The notes: a model not told the origin generated them from the letters alone. DNA of 64,000 bases from an uncultured Marinobacter sp. (GCF_947259545.1 NZ_CAMYMK010000007.1:558001-622000); one strand, 5' to 3'. Counted from the first letter of the stretch, positions 8,212 through 19,239 are shown. Numbers and translations: made by a program.

Positions 8212-10365
8212 ATGGCAAAGAACCTGTTTATAGCGCCGACCTCTATGGATTCAGGCCTGACATCCGTTTGCCTTGGCCTGCTCAGGGCTTTGGAGCGGGT
8301 AGGCGTCAGCGTCGGCTTCTACAAGCCGTTCAGCCAGTCGGTCCATGAGGGAGAGTCCCACCATAACGATGGCAAGGATCCCTCGGTGGCCTTTGTGCGG
8401 GCGCGCAGCCACCTCGAGCCACCGGCGCCCATGAGCCTCAGGGAAGCGCAACAGCTACTGAACAAGGGCAAGGCTGATCTGTTGATGGAGACCGTCGTTG
8501 GGGAATATCAGAAGGTCGCCACGACCGTTGATGTTGTCATAATTGAAGGCCTGGTACCGGACAGGAGCGAAGCCTACATCGCCCGACTGAACGTGGAGCT
8601 CGCGCGCAACCTGGGTTCGGAAGTTGTGCTGGTGAGTACACCAAAGAATTCGACGGCGGAAGAGCTGGACGAAGAACTGGATTTCTCGTCACGCCTGTTT
8701 GCAAACCCTTCGGATCCCGATGTGATCGGCATCATCCTGAACAAAGTGGGGGAACCTGAAAAATCCGACTTCACACCCCGGGTCAATTCACAGCCAGCCA
8801 TCACCCCGATCGATTTCCAGAATGACTGCAAGGTGTTCGCCGAAGGGCGATTCCGGTTACTGGCATGCATTCCCTGGCAGCCGGAACTGCTGGCCGTTCG
8901 GGTGTCGGACATTGCCAGGGAAATGCAGGTATCGGTGCTGCACGAGGGCCAGATGCAATCCCGCAGGGTCCAGAATGTCTCAGTATGTGCACGCACCATC
9001 AGGAACATGATCGATACCCTGAAACCGGGTACGCTGATGGTGACGCCCGGTGACCGGGAAGATGTCATTGTGACCACGGCAGTGGCGGCACTTAACGGGG
9101 TTCCGCTGGCGGGACTGATGCTTACCGGCGGCCTGATGCCCGATGACCGGGTGGTCGACCTGTGCCGACGAGCCCTGGATACCGGACTGCCGGTGCTCCG
9201 TACGGAAACCAATACCTACGAGACGGCCCACCGCCTTGCTAACCTGTCAGCGGCCATTCCGATTGACGACCCCGATCGCATCGAGAAAGCGATGGAAGCA
9301 GTCGCTATCCGGGTGGATACCGACTGGCTCCAGGAACACCTGAAGGTTCAACGCCAGAGCCGACTTTCGCCCCCTGCCTTCCGTTACCTGCTGTCCCAGC
9401 GCTCGAGAGCCGCGGCGAAGCGCATCGTGCTGCCGGAAGGCAACGAACCCAGAACCGTCGAGGCGGCGATCATCTGCCACCAGCGGGGGCTGGCACACTG
9501 CGTCCTGATCGGCGCCCCCGGTGAGATAGAGAACGTCGCGCAATCCCGGGGGCTGACCCTGCCCGACGACATCGAGATCATTGATCCCGCCAAGGTTCGC
9601 GACCAGTACATTCAACCGATGGTGGACCTCCGCAAGCACAAGGGCCTGGCCCCCGACATGGCTGAAGCCATGCTCGAGGACAATGTCGTGCTCGGCACCA
9701 TGATGGTGGCCATGGACGAAGCCGATGGGTTGGTGTCAGGCGCCATCCACACCACCGCGAACACCGTGCGCCCTGCCCTCCAGCTGATCAAGACTCACGA
9801 CGAAGCCAAAGTGGTATCGTCCGTCTTCTTTATGCTGTTGCCCCAGCAGGTCGTGGTCTACGGCGACTGTGCGATCAACCCCGACCCGAACGCCGAGGAG
9901 CTGGCAGACATTGCCATTCAGAGTGCCCAGTCAGCAGAAGCGTTTGGTATTGAGCCTGTGGTGGCGATGATCAGCTACAGTACCGGAGAATCCGGCAGCG
10001 GTCAGGACGTGGAGAAAGTGAGGGAAGCGACCCGCATTGCCCGGGAACGCCGTCCGGATCTGCTGATCGACGGTCCGTTGCAATACGATGCGGCGGCCAT
10101 CGAGAGCGTTGCAAAGAGCAAGGCACCGAACAGCAAGGTAGCCGGTCGCGCAACGGTGTTTATCTTCCCGGATCTGAACACCGGCAATACCACTTATAAA
10201 GCGGTGCAGCGCAGTGCAAATGTGGTGAGTATCGGCCCGATGCTTCAGGGTCTGAGAAAGCCGGTCAATGACCTGTCACGGGGGGCGTTGGTGGAGGATA
10301 TCGTCTTTACCATCGCCATTACGGCGGTTCAGGCAAAGCAGGTTGAGAACGCGGGGCTGGCTTGA
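8212..10365 (+). CDS. pta: Phosphate acetyltransferase (long, three-domain type)
   Basis: A 717-residue enzyme that converts acetyl-CoA and phosphate to acetyl phosphate. It has the long gammaproteobacterial layout: an N-terminal P-loop-like domain (about 1-200, starting FIAPTSMDSGLTSVCLGL), a DRTGG domain (about 225-335) and the catalytic PTA domain (about 390-710) with VLPEGNEPRTVEAA and SYSTGESGSG motifs. AAGGAAA provides the ribosome site. With ackA it forms the reversible acetate pathway and sets the acetyl-phosphate level. Confidence 0.97.
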   Translation: MAKNLFIAPTSMDSGLTSVCLGLLRALERVGVSVGFYKPFSQSVHEGESHHNDGKDPSVAFVRARSHLEPPAPMSLREAQQLLNKGKADLLMETVVGEYQKVATTVDVVIIEGLVPDRSEAYIARLNVELARNLGSEVVLVSTPKNSTAEELDEELDFSSRLFANPSDPDVIGIILNKVGEPEKSDFTPRVNSQPAITPIDFQNDCKVFAEGRFRLLACIPWQPELLAVRVSDIAREMQVSVLHEGQMQSRRVQNVSVCARTIRNMIDTLKPGTLMVTPGDREDVIVTTAVAALNGVPLAGLMLTGGLMPDDRVVDLCRRALDTGLPVLRTETNTYETAHRLANLSAAIPIDDPDRIEKAMEAVAIRVDTDWLQEHLKVQRQSRLSPPAFRYLLSQRSRAAAKRIVLPEGNEPRTVEAAIICHQRGLAHCVLIGAPGEIENVAQSRGLTLPDDIEIIDPAKVRDQYIQPMVDLRKHKGLAPDMAEAMLEDNVVLGTMMVAMDEADGLVSGAIHTTANTVRPALQLIKTHDEAKVVSSVFFMLLPQQVVVYGDCAINPDPNAEELADIAIQSAQSAEAFGIEPVVAMISYSTGESGSGQDVEKVREATRIARERRPDLLIDGPLQYDAAAIESVAKSKAPNSKVAGRATVFIFPDLNTGNTTYKAVQRSANVVSIGPMLQGLRKPVNDLSRGALVEDIVFTIAITAVQAKQVENAGLA

Positions 10366-10382
10366 CAGCCCCGTCGTCTTTT
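10352..10382 (+). terminator. Rho-independent terminator of the ackA-pta unit
   Basis: An inverted repeat CGGGGCTG (10352-10359) / CAGCCCCG (10366-10373) spans the pta stop codon and is followed by TCGTCTTTT. The convergent der gene ends immediately beside it. Confidence 0.7.
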
Positions 10383-11802
10383 ACCGTTTCTTGCTCTTCA
10401 TCCGCTGTTTCTTCGGACGACGGCCAGCTTTCAGGTCGTTGTCTTTCTTCACCTTCTGGCGCGGCGTCAGGCGATCAACCTTGCCTGCGAAGGGGTTCTC
10501 ACTGGAGCGGAACTCAAAGCGGATCGGTGACCCAGTAACATTTAGCACCTTGCGGAAGGTGTTTTCCAGGTAGCGTTTGTAGGAGCCGGGAAGTGCATCC
10601 GTCTGGTTACCATGAACCACGATAACCGGTGGATTCGAGCCGCCCTGGTGCGCGTAACGCAGCTTGATACGCCGACCCTGAACCATCGGCGGCTGGTGTT
10701 GCGCGATGGCGTCCTGAAGGATGGCGGTGAGCCGGTTGGTTGGCCACTTCGCCATCGCCGATTCGTAACAGGCCTGCACAGATTCATACATCACGCCGAC
10801 GCCTGAACCGTGCAGCGCTGAGATATAATGCTTGTCCGCATAGTCCAGGAAGTCGAGCCGACGCCGAACCTGTTCCTTCACGCGCGCGCGCTCCTCAGGA
10901 TCCATACCATCCCATTTGTTCACTGCAATCACCAGTGACCGGCCGGCATCCAGCACAAACCCGATCAGATGCAGGTCCTGGTCCACCAGTCCTTCCCGGG
11001 CATCGATGACGAGGAGCACCACATGGGCATCCTCAATGGCCTTCAGGGTCTTGATAATGGAAAACTTCTCGACCACTTCCCGGACGTTCTTGCGGCGGCG
11101 AACCCCGGCGGTATCAATCAGCGTGTACTGACTGCCCTGGCGCTCATAGGGGATATAAACACTGTCACGCGTGGTGCCCGGCATGTCGTAAACCACAACC
11201 CGGTCCTCACCCAGCATGCGGTTGACCAGGGTCGACTTGCCCACATTCGGACGTCCTACCACCCCAATGCGGATACCCGGATAACGTTCGGCGCGATCCT
11301 GCTCTTCCCGATCTTCTTCCGAAGGAAGCAGGCTTTCAAGCAGAGACCGTATGCCACGGTTGTGGGACGCGGCAATCTGAAACGTTGATTCAAATCCCAG
11401 GCTGTAAAAGTCGGCCGCTGCAATGTCCGGGTCCTGGCCATCGGTTTTATTGACGACCAGGTGCGCCTGCTTGCCGGTCTTGCGGAGATTATTGGCAATC
11501 AGCTCATCACCGCTGGTCAGGCCGGCTCGGCCGTCCACCAGGAACAAAACAATGTCCGCTTCCTCAACTGCCTGAAGGGACTGGCGCGCCATTTCCGCAT
11601 CCAGCCCCTCCTCATCCCCGGTCAGGCCGCCGGTATCGATTACGATAAACCGCTGGCCCTCATAGGTGCCCTCACCGTACTTACGGTCACGGGTCAGCCC
11701 GGGGAAATCCGCAACCAGCGCATCCCGGGACCGCGTCATCTGATTGAAAAGTGTCGATTTACCAACGTTTGGACGACCGACAAGGGCAATTACAGGGATC
11801 AT
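10381..11802 (-). CDS. der: Ribosome biogenesis GTPase Der (EngA)
   Basis: A 473-residue essential GTPase with two tandem G domains. Each has a P-loop GRPNVGKST (about residues 8 and 182), DTGG or DTAG switch motifs and NKTD/NKWD specificity motifs. A KH-like domain follows from about 350, ending in a lysine/arginine-rich tail that contacts rRNA. It acts in 50S subunit maturation. It is the last gene of the minus-strand cluster beginning near rlmN, with bamB 55 bases upstream. Confidence 0.97.
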   Translation of the reverse strand: MIPVIALVGRPNVGKSTLFNQMTRSRDALVADFPGLTRDRKYGEGTYEGQRFIVIDTGGLTGDEEGLDAEMARQSLQAVEEADIVLFLVDGRAGLTSGDELIANNLRKTGKQAHLVVNKTDGQDPDIAAADFYSLGFESTFQIAASHNRGIRSLLESLLPSEEDREEQDRAERYPGIRIGVVGRPNVGKSTLVNRMLGEDRVVVYDMPGTTRDSVYIPYERQGSQYTLIDTAGVRRRKNVREVVEKFSIIKTLKAIEDAHVVLLVIDAREGLVDQDLHLIGFVLDAGRSLVIAVNKWDGMDPEERARVKEQVRRRLDFLDYADKHYISALHGSGVGVMYESVQACYESAMAKWPTNRLTAILQDAIAQHQPPMVQGRRIKLRYAHQGGSNPPVIVVHGNQTDALPGSYKRYLENTFRKVLNVTGSPIRFEFRSSENPFAGKVDRLTPRQKVKKDNDLKAGRRPKKQRMKSKKR

Positions 11803-11812
11803 ATAGTTTCGC

Positions 11813-11845
11813 TACAAAAGATTGACCGGGCCCTCGTGGGCCCGG
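11813..11845 (-). terminator. Hairpin between bamB and der
   Basis: On the minus strand CCGGGCCC (11845-11838), loop ACGA, GGGCCCGG (11833-11826), then TCAATCTTTT. It is an 8-pair GC-rich stem with a modest T-rich tail, so probably a partial terminator or a processing site inside the operon. Confidence 0.5.
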
Positions 11846-11857
11846 AGAAGGACGCGC

Positions 11858-13030
11858 TCAATCGCGTTCCTTGAGTTCAAAAACGGTCATCTTACCGCTA
11901 TTTCCATAGACCAGCAGATTACCGTTACGCAGCCGCTGGGCCGGCACGCGCAGGCCGTCATCGTCAAATTCCAGCTGTCCCTGCAGTGAACCGTCCTCCA
12001 GGGACATTATGTGAATGTACCCCTCGAAGTCACCCACGAGCAGGTAGTCATCGTAGACAACCGGCTGGGTAGTCTGGCGCCAGGACAACCGATCCTGGGT
12101 CCACAGTTCACGACGGTCAGATCCCCGAAAGGCCCTGATATCTCCATTCGCAGAGGACACATAGATGCTACCGGCGCCGACCATCGGGGAGTGCAGACTC
12201 GATGCCTCGCGGCTCCAGATTTCGTCACCGTTGCGCAAATTCACCAGGGCCAACTTGCCCTGATAGCCAACAACCAGTGCCGCGTTCTCCAGAATCAGGG
12301 GCTGACTGGTCACATCCACCAGACGTTCAAGCTCCGTGCGCCCTTTCGGCTGGCCCACCTCATATTGCCAGACCGGCTGGCCACTATCCGCAGCCAATCC
12401 AAGCAATTTGCCATTGGCAAAACCGGCCAGTACCAATTCACTACCAACCAATGGCGGAGCTGCCGCCCGCATGGACAAAACGGGTACCACGCTGTCGTAT
12501 TGCCAGGCCTTTTCGCCGTTCTTCGTGTCGAATGACAACACCTTGCCGTCCGTAGTCTGAACGACAACGATTGTTCCATTGGACTGCGGTGTGGCCAGAA
12601 CCTCATTTGGAAGCGGCGTGTCCCACAGCACCTCCCCGTCTTCTCGGGACAGGGCCATAAGACGGGCATCACGAGTCACCAGATAGAGCTGTTCCCGGTC
12701 ACCACCAACGCCGGCGAATACCTGGGCATCCACTTCCCTGTACCAGACAACCTTTCCATTGCCTGACTCAACAGCATATACCTCACCGTCTGCCGAAGCA
12801 GCGTAGAGCAAGTCGCCCGTATTCAGCGGCGCCAGATAAAGAAACTGATCCACATGTCCGTCGCCAACGTGCATGGTCCAGACCGGCTCGAGCTCAACTG
12901 TGTCCTCTATGTCAGGCACCGGCGCCGGTTCTTCAAACGGCTCTTTGGTGCTGCACCCGGCAAAAACAAACACCAACGCAGCAAGAGTAGCAAGGCGCAC
13001 AAGCGATGACCCACTAGGCAAGCCGGGCAT
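11858..13030 (-). CDS. bamB: Outer membrane assembly lipoprotein BamB
   Basis: A 390-residue lipoprotein with a signal peptide and lipobox FAGC (Cys near residue 25). The rest is a PQQ-type eight-bladed beta-propeller with repeated blades such as VYAVESGNGKVVWYREV and GEVLWDTPL. BamB is the scaffold subunit of the BAM complex that inserts beta-barrel proteins into the outer membrane. Its ATG shares one base with the stop codon of yfgM, so translation is probably coupled. Confidence 0.96.
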   Translation of the reverse strand: MPGLPSGSSLVRLATLAALVFVFAGCSTKEPFEEPAPVPDIEDTVELEPVWTMHVGDGHVDQFLYLAPLNTGDLLYAASADGEVYAVESGNGKVVWYREVDAQVFAGVGGDREQLYLVTRDARLMALSREDGEVLWDTPLPNEVLATPQSNGTIVVVQTTDGKVLSFDTKNGEKAWQYDSVVPVLSMRAAAPPLVGSELVLAGFANGKLLGLAADSGQPVWQYEVGQPKGRTELERLVDVTSQPLILENAALVVGYQGKLALVNLRNGDEIWSREASSLHSPMVGAGSIYVSSANGDIRAFRGSDRRELWTQDRLSWRQTTQPVVYDDYLLVGDFEGYIHIMSLEDGSLQGQLEFDDDGLRVPAQRLRNGNLLVYGNSGKMTVFELKERD

Positions 13031-13686
13031 CAGGCACCCCCCTGCACACCAAGGTCAGACAGCTTCAGTTCCAGAACACCGCTGCGACCCTGCTGGCTTT
13101 GTTCCCTGGCAGCCAGATAGGCTTCGCGAGCACCGTCACGGTCGCCCTTGGCCAGCAGGATGTCACCTCTGAGCTCGGAATAGATGGCGGCGAAAGACTC
13201 ATTGGTACCGGCACTCTCAAGGGTGCTCAGCGCTTTGTCATACTGCTCCGCAGCAAACTGTGCCCGGGCCAGACGACTGCGAATGATATAAGACAGACCA
13301 CTGCCGTCCTCCACGTTTTCGCTGGCCCACTCCAGGGACGCAATGGCGGACTCGGTATCACCCTCATCATGCAGCTGCTGACGGGCAAGAATAAGCATTC
13401 CGTAGGCGGCATAAGCGCTGTCCGGGTACTCTTCCTGAAGTTTGTTGGCAACGAACGCTACCGTTTCACCACGATTCTCATCGGACTGGTCACTGTATGC
13501 GTTCAGCAAGTTGGCAAACTGATTGGCGGCTTCAGTGCGTTGCTGCATCTGATGGTTCTGCCAGGCCTGCCAGCCAAACACGATCGCCAGCGCAGCACCG
13601 ATACCGATCAGTAGGGAACTGCCGTTCTTCTTCCACCAGTCCTTGATCGCCTGAATCTGTTCTTCCTCGGTACGCATTTCGGCCAT
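13030..13686 (-). CDS. yfgM: YfgM family tetratricopeptide inner-membrane protein
   Basis: A 218-residue protein with a short cytoplasmic N-terminus (TEEEQIQAIKDWWKKNG), one membrane helix at about 21-40 and a periplasmic helical repeat domain. The motif EEEQIEALKxWWKENG followed by one helix is characteristic of YfgM, which binds the SecYEG translocon and periplasmic chaperones in E. coli. It lies between hisS and bamB, the conserved position. Confidence 0.92.
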   Translation of the reverse strand: MAEMRTEEEQIQAIKDWWKKNGSSLLIGIGAALAIVFGWQAWQNHQMQQRTEAANQFANLLNAYSDQSDENRGETVAFVANKLQEEYPDSAYAAYGMLILARQQLHDEGDTESAIASLEWASENVEDGSGLSYIIRSRLARAQFAAEQYDKALSTLESAGTNESFAAIYSELRGDILLAKGDRDGAREAYLAAREQSQQGRSGVLELKLSDLGVQGGA

Positions 13687-13733
13687 GATGACTCCTGTAG
13701 TCAGCTTTTTGTAAGTTTGCCCGGGTGCGCCGA

Positions 13734-15014
13734 TCAGGCGCCCAGCAATTTATCCAGTGTATTGGCAAGCTCGGTCTGCCCCAGCTCCTGCTGCCCTTCA
13801 TCGGAACGAAGGGGTTTCAGACCAACGGTGCCGCTGTTAATTTCGTTTTCGCCAAGAATGACCGCATAACGGGCTCCGCTGCGATCGGCTTTCTTCATCT
13901 GGCTCTTGAAGCTACCGCCACCACAGTGAGTGACAATAACCTTGCCAGGCAAAGCCTGCCTCAGGGATTCTGACAGCCCCAACGCCACTGGAACGGCCTG
14001 ATCGCCCATCGCCGTAACGTAGACATCGGCATTGGCGTTGACGTAGTCGGGGATCAATTCCAGCGTTTCCAGCAGCAGGATCAGCCGCTCCAGACCCATG
14101 GCAAAACCGACCGCAACCGTGGGCTTTCCCCCCAGCTGCTCCACCAGTCCATCATAACGGCCACCCGCACAGACAGTGCCTTGCGCGCCCAGGCTATCGG
14201 TAATCCACTCAAAGACCGTCTTGCCGTAATAATCCAGCCCACGAACCAGCCGGGGGTTTACGGTGTACGCTATTCCGGCCGCATCCAGCAGCTCCCGCAG
14301 ACGACGGAAGTGCTCCAGGGATTCCTCATCCAGATAGTCATCCAGCTTCGGAGCTTCTTCCAGAATCTTCTGGGTGTCGGGACTCTTGCTGTCCAGGATT
14401 CGCAGCGGATTGCTCTCGAGGCGACGCTGGCTGTCGCCATCAAGCTGGTCGCGATACCCGGACAGATAGCTGACCAGAGCCTCGCGATATTCCCGACGGG
14501 CAGCCGAAGTACCAATGGAATTGATTTCCAGCCGGGTGTGAGCTTCCAGCCCCAGCTCCTTCCAGAGTCGCGCAGTCAGAATCAGCAGCTCGGCGTCAAT
14601 ATCCGGCCCGCTCATCCCGAAACATTCCACTCCGATCTGGTGAAACTGGCGATAACGCCCCTTCTGGGGCCGTTCATGGCGGAACATCGGGCCGGTATAC
14701 CAGAGCCGGCGAGTCTGGTTGAAAAGCAGACCATGCTCTTCCGCAGCACGCACACAGCCTGCAGTACCCTCGGGGCGAAGCGTCAGGCTATCGCCGTTGC
14801 GGTCCTCGAAGGTATACATTTCCTTTTCGACAATATCGGTCACTTCACCGATGGAACGCTTGAACAGATCCGTCTGCTCCACGATGGGCATACGGATTTC
14901 CTGGTAGCCATACCCGGAAAGAACCTCACGAACCTTGCCTTCCACAAACTGCCATACGGGAGTCTGATCCGGCAGGATATCGTTCATCCCGCGAATTGCC
15001 TGAATCTTAGCCAA
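13734..15014 (-). CDS. hisS: Histidyl-tRNA synthetase
   Basis: A 426-residue class II aminoacyl-tRNA synthetase. Motif 2 ([16 protein letters not shown]) lies near residue 113, the histidine-binding signatures LVRGLDYY near 259 and GGRYDGL near 286 are intact, and a C-terminal anticodon-binding domain follows (about 330-426). Length is typical of bacterial HisRS. Confidence 0.98.
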   Translation of the reverse strand: MAKIQAIRGMNDILPDQTPVWQFVEGKVREVLSGYGYQEIRMPIVEQTDLFKRSIGEVTDIVEKEMYTFEDRNGDSLTLRPEGTAGCVRAAEEHGLLFNQTRRLWYTGPMFRHERPQKGRYRQFHQIGVECFGMSGPDIDAELLILTARLWKELGLEAHTRLEINSIGTSAARREYREALVSYLSGYRDQLDGDSQRRLESNPLRILDSKSPDTQKILEEAPKLDDYLDEESLEHFRRLRELLDAAGIAYTVNPRLVRGLDYYGKTVFEWITDSLGAQGTVCAGGRYDGLVEQLGGKPTVAVGFAMGLERLILLLETLELIPDYVNANADVYVTAMGDQAVPVALGLSESLRQALPGKVIVTHCGGGSFKSQMKKADRSGARYAVILGENEINSGTVGLKPLRSDEGQQELGQTELANTLDKLLGA

Positions 15015-15057
15015 GTTAAACCCTTAATCTCGAATCATTGAATGGGACGGTAGCCGA

Positions 15058-16176
15058 TTACTCACCGGAACGGGCGATAATCGCGTCTTCCTGTTCCTTG
15101 CGGCGCGCGACCTCTTCCCGGATCAGACGCTCCAGGTCTTCTGTCAGGGTCGAGTTATCCAGTTTCTGGTTCGGCTTGCCGTCCATATAAAACAGGTTCT
15201 TGGGGCTACCCCCGGTCAAACCGATATCCGCAACTTTTGCTTCGCCGGGACCATTCACGATACAGCCTATAATCGCCACATCCAGGGAGGTGTTCACATC
15301 CTCCAGGCGGGCTTCCAGGTCATTCATGGTCTGGATTACATCGAAGTTCTGGCGGGAACAGCTCGGGCAGGCGATAAAATTGATACCGTGGCTGCGCAGG
15401 CGGAGACTTTTCAGAATATCGTAGCCAACTTTGATTTCCTGCACCGGATCAGCAGCCAGGGAAACCCGGATCGTGTCGCCAATACCATCCATCAGCAGCA
15501 TCCCGAGGCCAATGGATGATTTAACCGTGCCAGAACGGAAACCGCCGGCTTCGGTGATCCCAAGGTGCAATGGCTGCTCTATCTGGGAAGCGATCTGACG
15601 ATAAGCCGCCACCGTCATAAACACTTCCGATGCTTTGAGGCTGACCTTGAAGTCCTGGAAATCGTGACGGTCCAGGATATCGATATGACGCATGGCGGAT
15701 TCCACCAGCGCCTCCGCCGTCGGCTCACCGTATTTGCGTTGCAGCGCCTTTTCCAGAGAGCCGGCATTAACGCCAATCCGGATCGGAATACCACGATCCC
15801 GTGCGGAGCTTATAACGGCGCTTACCCGATCATCACGACCAATGTTCCCCGGGTTGATTCGCAGGCAATCAACACCAAGCTCGGCGACTCTCAGGGCAAT
15901 CTTGTGGTCAAAGTGGATATCCGCCACCAGCGGCAGGGATACGCGGGAGCGAATCTGGCCGAACGCTTCGGCCGCCTCCATGCTGGGCACCGAAACCCGG
16001 ACAATATCGGCCCCGGCTTCCTGCAATGCCTGAATCTGTCCAACGGTAGCTTCCACATCGCAAGTGTTGGTATTGGTCATGCTCTGAACAGCAATCGGCG
16101 CATCACCACCTACCGGCACATTGCCCACCATGATTTGGCGGGATTGACGTCTTTTAATCGGAGATTCCTGTTTCAT
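15058..16176 (-). CDS. ispG: 4-hydroxy-3-methylbut-2-enyl diphosphate synthase
   Basis: A 372-residue iron-sulphur enzyme of the MEP isoprenoid pathway that reduces MEcPP to HMBPP. The TIM-barrel half starts [20 protein letters not shown], and the cluster cysteines are visible in CPSCSRQ near 265 and GCIVNGPGE near 305. Being a [4Fe-4S] enzyme, it depends on cluster assembly, which is of interest because the isc scaffold genes are missing next door. It lies between rodZ and hisS. Confidence 0.98.
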   Translation of the reverse strand: MKQESPIKRRQSRQIMVGNVPVGGDAPIAVQSMTNTNTCDVEATVGQIQALQEAGADIVRVSVPSMEAAEAFGQIRSRVSLPLVADIHFDHKIALRVAELGVDCLRINPGNIGRDDRVSAVISSARDRGIPIRIGVNAGSLEKALQRKYGEPTAEALVESAMRHIDILDRHDFQDFKVSLKASEVFMTVAAYRQIASQIEQPLHLGITEAGGFRSGTVKSSIGLGMLLMDGIGDTIRVSLAADPVQEIKVGYDILKSLRLRSHGINFIACPSCSRQNFDVIQTMNDLEARLEDVNTSLDVAIIGCIVNGPGEAKVADIGLTGGSPKNLFYMDGKPNQKLDNSTLTEDLERLIREEVARRKEQEDAIIARSGE

Positions 16177-16210
16177 CTCGTGCTAACCAACATTAGTGTG
16201 TTCGGGAGAT

Positions 16211-17227
16211 TCAGATTTCCAGCGTGAACTGGGCACGGTTGTTCACAACCGGATAATCCGACAAATCAACCGGTTCGCCCTGGAAACTGATGTCAGCGAC
16301 CGCGTTTACAGCACCAATCACCACATTCAACGGCATCTTTCCGGAAACATCGATACGATCCCCTTCCTGCTGGATGGAGCTTACCAGCCTGATGCCTGCA
16401 GCGTCGGTAACCCGAATCCAGCAGTCACCGGAAAATGTCACCTGCAGGCGACCGGTGCCAATGGCCTCCGATTCCGGGGAGCTCTCTTCCAACGCGGAAT
16501 CAGCGGCATCAGTCACCGCAGGTTCCGCGACTTCTTCCGGCTCACTAACAGTTACTGCGTCATCGGGAGCCGTTACCGGCGTTTCTGTTCCGGTGTCGTC
16601 CCCGCCCGATTCCGGAAGGGAGTACGTTCCCTCGACCACGTCGGTCGCAGGTACTTCATCCGGCTCGCCGGAATCCGCGTCCAGCGCGGGCTGGTCTAAT
16701 TCGCCGGTCGATATTTCGGTTTCATTATCGACAGTGAGCCCGCCTTCCGGTTCCTGAAGGTCGCCTGACTCCTGCTCTCCATTCGGTGTAGCCTCGGTGC
16801 CTACTGAGCCGTCGTCAACAAATCGGAACACCAGATAGGCGGCCACCAGCAGCGCAACCAATACAATCAGAATCTTTGCAAAACGACGTTTTTGCCGACG
16901 CCGGCGCTCAATATCGACCAGTGGGTTCGCTTCCAGTGCCTCAGCTCTCCTCAGACGAAGAGGCTCCAGTTCCTTGTCCAGGATCGCAACCACCGAATCA
17001 GCTTCCAGCCCTACTTGTTTTGCATAGGCCCTGACATAGCCTTTCAGGAAAAGCTCACTGTCAATCTGCTGATAGTCACCATCTTCTATCGCCTGTATAA
17101 CGGCGGGCCGGAGATGTTGAGAATCCGCAATATCCGATACACTCAGGCCCTTCTTTTCCCTGCCCTGCCTGAGCAGACTACCTGCCGACTCACCGGCGGA
17201 TTGTTGAGAGCTTTCTTCACTAGTCAT
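16211..17227 (-). CDS. rodZ: Cytoskeletal cell-shape protein RodZ
   Basis: A 338-residue bitopic membrane protein. An N-terminal helix-turn-helix domain (about 15-90, GSLLRQGREKKGLSVSDIAD), a membrane helix (about 117-136), an acidic Ser/Pro/Asp-rich periplasmic linker, and a C-terminal DUF4115 domain (from about 245, DCWIRVTDAAG). RodZ links MreB to the cell-wall elongation machinery. It overlaps pilF by 8 bases, so the two are translationally coupled. Confidence 0.95.
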   Translation of the reverse strand: MTSEESSQQSAGESAGSLLRQGREKKGLSVSDIADSQHLRPAVIQAIEDGDYQQIDSELFLKGYVRAYAKQVGLEADSVVAILDKELEPLRLRRAEALEANPLVDIERRRRQKRRFAKILIVLVALLVAAYLVFRFVDDGSVGTEATPNGEQESGDLQEPEGGLTVDNETEISTGELDQPALDADSGEPDEVPATDVVEGTYSLPESGGDDTGTETPVTAPDDAVTVSEPEEVAEPAVTDAADSALEESSPESEAIGTGRLQVTFSGDCWIRVTDAAGIRLVSSIQQEGDRIDVSGKMPLNVVIGAVNAVADISFQGEPVDLSDYPVVNNRAQFTLEI

Positions 17228-18032
17228 TAGAAATCAGCACCTTATATTGTTGGTATTCGACTGACTCCGGGAAGTTATTCTTCAGTTGGAGAGCAAGACT
17301 GGATTCCCGATCCCGCTCATCAAAATAGCGGGCAATCCGGATACCGGTGAACAGGCTTTCAGGAGAATGCCGGTATCTCGGATTCTTTTGCATAAGCCTG
17401 ATCAGGCGGTCGTAATAACGAGAGGCAGATGAATAATCCCCCTCCTTCACCAGTGTTCGGGAGAGTGCCAACAGGGATTTCGCATCCCCTCTCGACAATT
17501 CCACCGAGCGACGGTAGGCAGCAACCGCAGAGTCATTATTGCCCAGACGTTCTTCACTCATGCCCAGGTTAAAGAAAACCGAGGCCCTGTCTTCATATTT
17601 GGTGTCCTTCGACGCCATCAGGAACTGATCACGGGCTTCCTCGAAACGCTGCTCACCATACAGGAAGGCACCATAATAGACACGGCCCCGAGTGTAGTCC
17701 CCGTCACTGGAAAGAGCGTTACGGAAGGATTTTTCAGCCAACTCCGGCTCACCGTCGTTGTTAAGCAATAGTCCCATGGCGGAAAGTGCACCGGGATCAT
17801 CCGGCGACAATGTCAGGGCGCGATCCAAATGTTTCTCTGCGCGGTCCAGATTACCCTGGCCAATGTAGGCGGTTGCGAGCTGCACATAGTTGTGGACCGC
17901 CTTGTCGCGGTCCTCTTCACGGGAAAAGCGACTGTCGGAAACCGTGACACAACCTGAGACGAAGAACATTACCAGTACAACGGCCAACACCGCACGGACA
18001 CGAATCACTGGAGTAAATGCCACGGTTCTCAA
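17220..18032 (-). CDS. pilF: Type IV pilus biogenesis/stability lipoprotein PilF (PilW)
   Basis: A 270-residue lipoprotein with lipobox VSGC (Cys near 28) followed by about six tetratricopeptide repeats (for example AYIGQGNLDRAEKHLDRAL). PilF is the pilotin that carries the secretin PilQ to the outer membrane. The position between rlmN and rodZ is the conserved one in Pseudomonas-like genomes. No other pilus genes are in the window. Confidence 0.94.
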   Translation of the reverse strand: MRTVAFTPVIRVRAVLAVVLVMFFVSGCVTVSDSRFSREEDRDKAVHNYVQLATAYIGQGNLDRAEKHLDRALTLSPDDPGALSAMGLLLNNDGEPELAEKSFRNALSSDGDYTRGRVYYGAFLYGEQRFEEARDQFLMASKDTKYEDRASVFFNLGMSEERLGNNDSAVAAYRRSVELSRGDAKSLLALSRTLVKEGDYSSASRYYDRLIRLMQKNPRYRHSPESLFTGIRIARYFDERDRESSLALQLKNNFPESVEYQQYKVLISND

Positions 18033-18063
18033 TTCCTCACCTTGTCTGTTCGTTTCAATACAG

Positions 18064-19176
18064 TCAGGGGTTAACCTGCTGAACCGCTATGTAACGCTGA
18101 CTGCGCTTGGTCCGATCCTCAACCCGTCCGACCAGCTGGCCGCACGCGGCGTCAATATCATCTCCCCGTGTGGTGCGCACGGTCGAAATATAACCTGCTT
18201 CATTCAGAATGTTCTGAAACCGCCGGGTCGCAGACATTTTCGGGCGACGGAAGTCACTTTCCGGGAACGGATTGAAAGGAATGAGGTTAATCTTGCAGGG
18301 CAGACCGCGAAGAATCTTCGCAAGTTCACGGGCGTGCTCAGGCTGATCATTCACTCCTTCGATCACCGTGTACTCGATGGTGGCTTTGCGCTTGTCCGGC
18401 AACCGGGCCAGGTACCGCTTTGTCGCTGCCAGCAATTCCGCGATCGGGTACTTTTTATTCAATGGCACCAATTGGTTACGCAACTCATCATTAGGGGCAT
18501 GGAGCGAAATGGCCAGTGAAACATCTGTAACCTCGCCCAGTCGGTCGAGGGCAGGCACCACACCGGAAGTGCTGACAGTCACCCGGCGCTTCGATATACC
18601 ATAAGCCAGGTCTTCCATCATCAGATTCATGGCGTCGACGACGTTTTCGAAGTTCAGCAGGGGCTCCCCCATACCCATCATCACCACGTTGGTAATTGGG
18701 CGATCCGGGCCCGGCTCAAACGGCATGAAGGCCTTTCGGGCCACCCATACCTGGCCGATGATCTCGGCAGCCGTCAGGTTGCGGTTGAAGCCGCGCTTGC
18801 CGGTCGAGCAGAAGGTACAATCAAGACTGCAACCGATCTGGGAAGACACACACAGAGTGCCCCGCTCGCCATCGGGAATCAGTACGGTTTCAACGCTGTT
18901 GCCGTTGTCCATACGCATCACCCATTTGCGGGTACCGTCCTTGGAGGTCTCGTCATAGACCACCTCCGGCCCGCGAATTTCGGCGACTTCCTTGAGCTTT
19001 TCCCGCAGGACCTTGCTCATATTGGTCATTTGATCGAAGTCATCAGCACCCCGCTGGTGAATCCACTGCAGCACCTGGGTGGCACGGAAACGCTTTTCCC
19101 CCAGGGTTTCAAAGAAAGCCTCCATCTTGGCTTTCGGCATCCCCAGCAGGTTGGTTTTTTCAGCGGCCGCTGTCAT
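18064..19176 (-). CDS. rlmN: Dual-specificity 23S rRNA/tRNA adenine-C2 methyltransferase
   Basis: A 370-residue radical-SAM enzyme that methylates A2503 of 23S rRNA and A37 of some tRNAs. The CxxxCxxC cluster motif appears as CSLDCTFC near residue 112, with the SAM-binding GMGEPLLN near 165 and the C-terminal cysteine in the DIDAACGQL motif near 345. Length and motifs are typical. Confidence 0.98.
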   Translation of the reverse strand: MTAAAEKTNLLGMPKAKMEAFFETLGEKRFRATQVLQWIHQRGADDFDQMTNMSKVLREKLKEVAEIRGPEVVYDETSKDGTRKWVMRMDNGNSVETVLIPDGERGTLCVSSQIGCSLDCTFCSTGKRGFNRNLTAAEIIGQVWVARKAFMPFEPGPDRPITNVVMMGMGEPLLNFENVVDAMNLMMEDLAYGISKRRVTVSTSGVVPALDRLGEVTDVSLAISLHAPNDELRNQLVPLNKKYPIAELLAATKRYLARLPDKRKATIEYTVIEGVNDQPEHARELAKILRGLPCKINLIPFNPFPESDFRRPKMSATRRFQNILNEAGYISTVRTTRGDDIDAACGQLVGRVEDRTKRSQRYIAVQQVNP

Positions 19177-19202
19177 TTCATAACCTCGATCAGATAACCA
19201 AT

Positions 19203-19231
19203 CCGAAGCGGGAGAACATCCCCCGCTTCGG
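19203..19231 (-). terminator. Intergenic hairpin between ndk and rlmN
   Basis: A 10-pair inverted repeat, CCGAAGCGGG and CCCGCTTCGG, begins about 9 bases after the ndk stop codon. No long T-run follows on the minus strand (ATTGGTTATC), so it is probably an RNA-stabilising or attenuating hairpin, not a strong terminator. Confidence 0.45.
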
Positions 19232-19239
19232 CAACAAAA

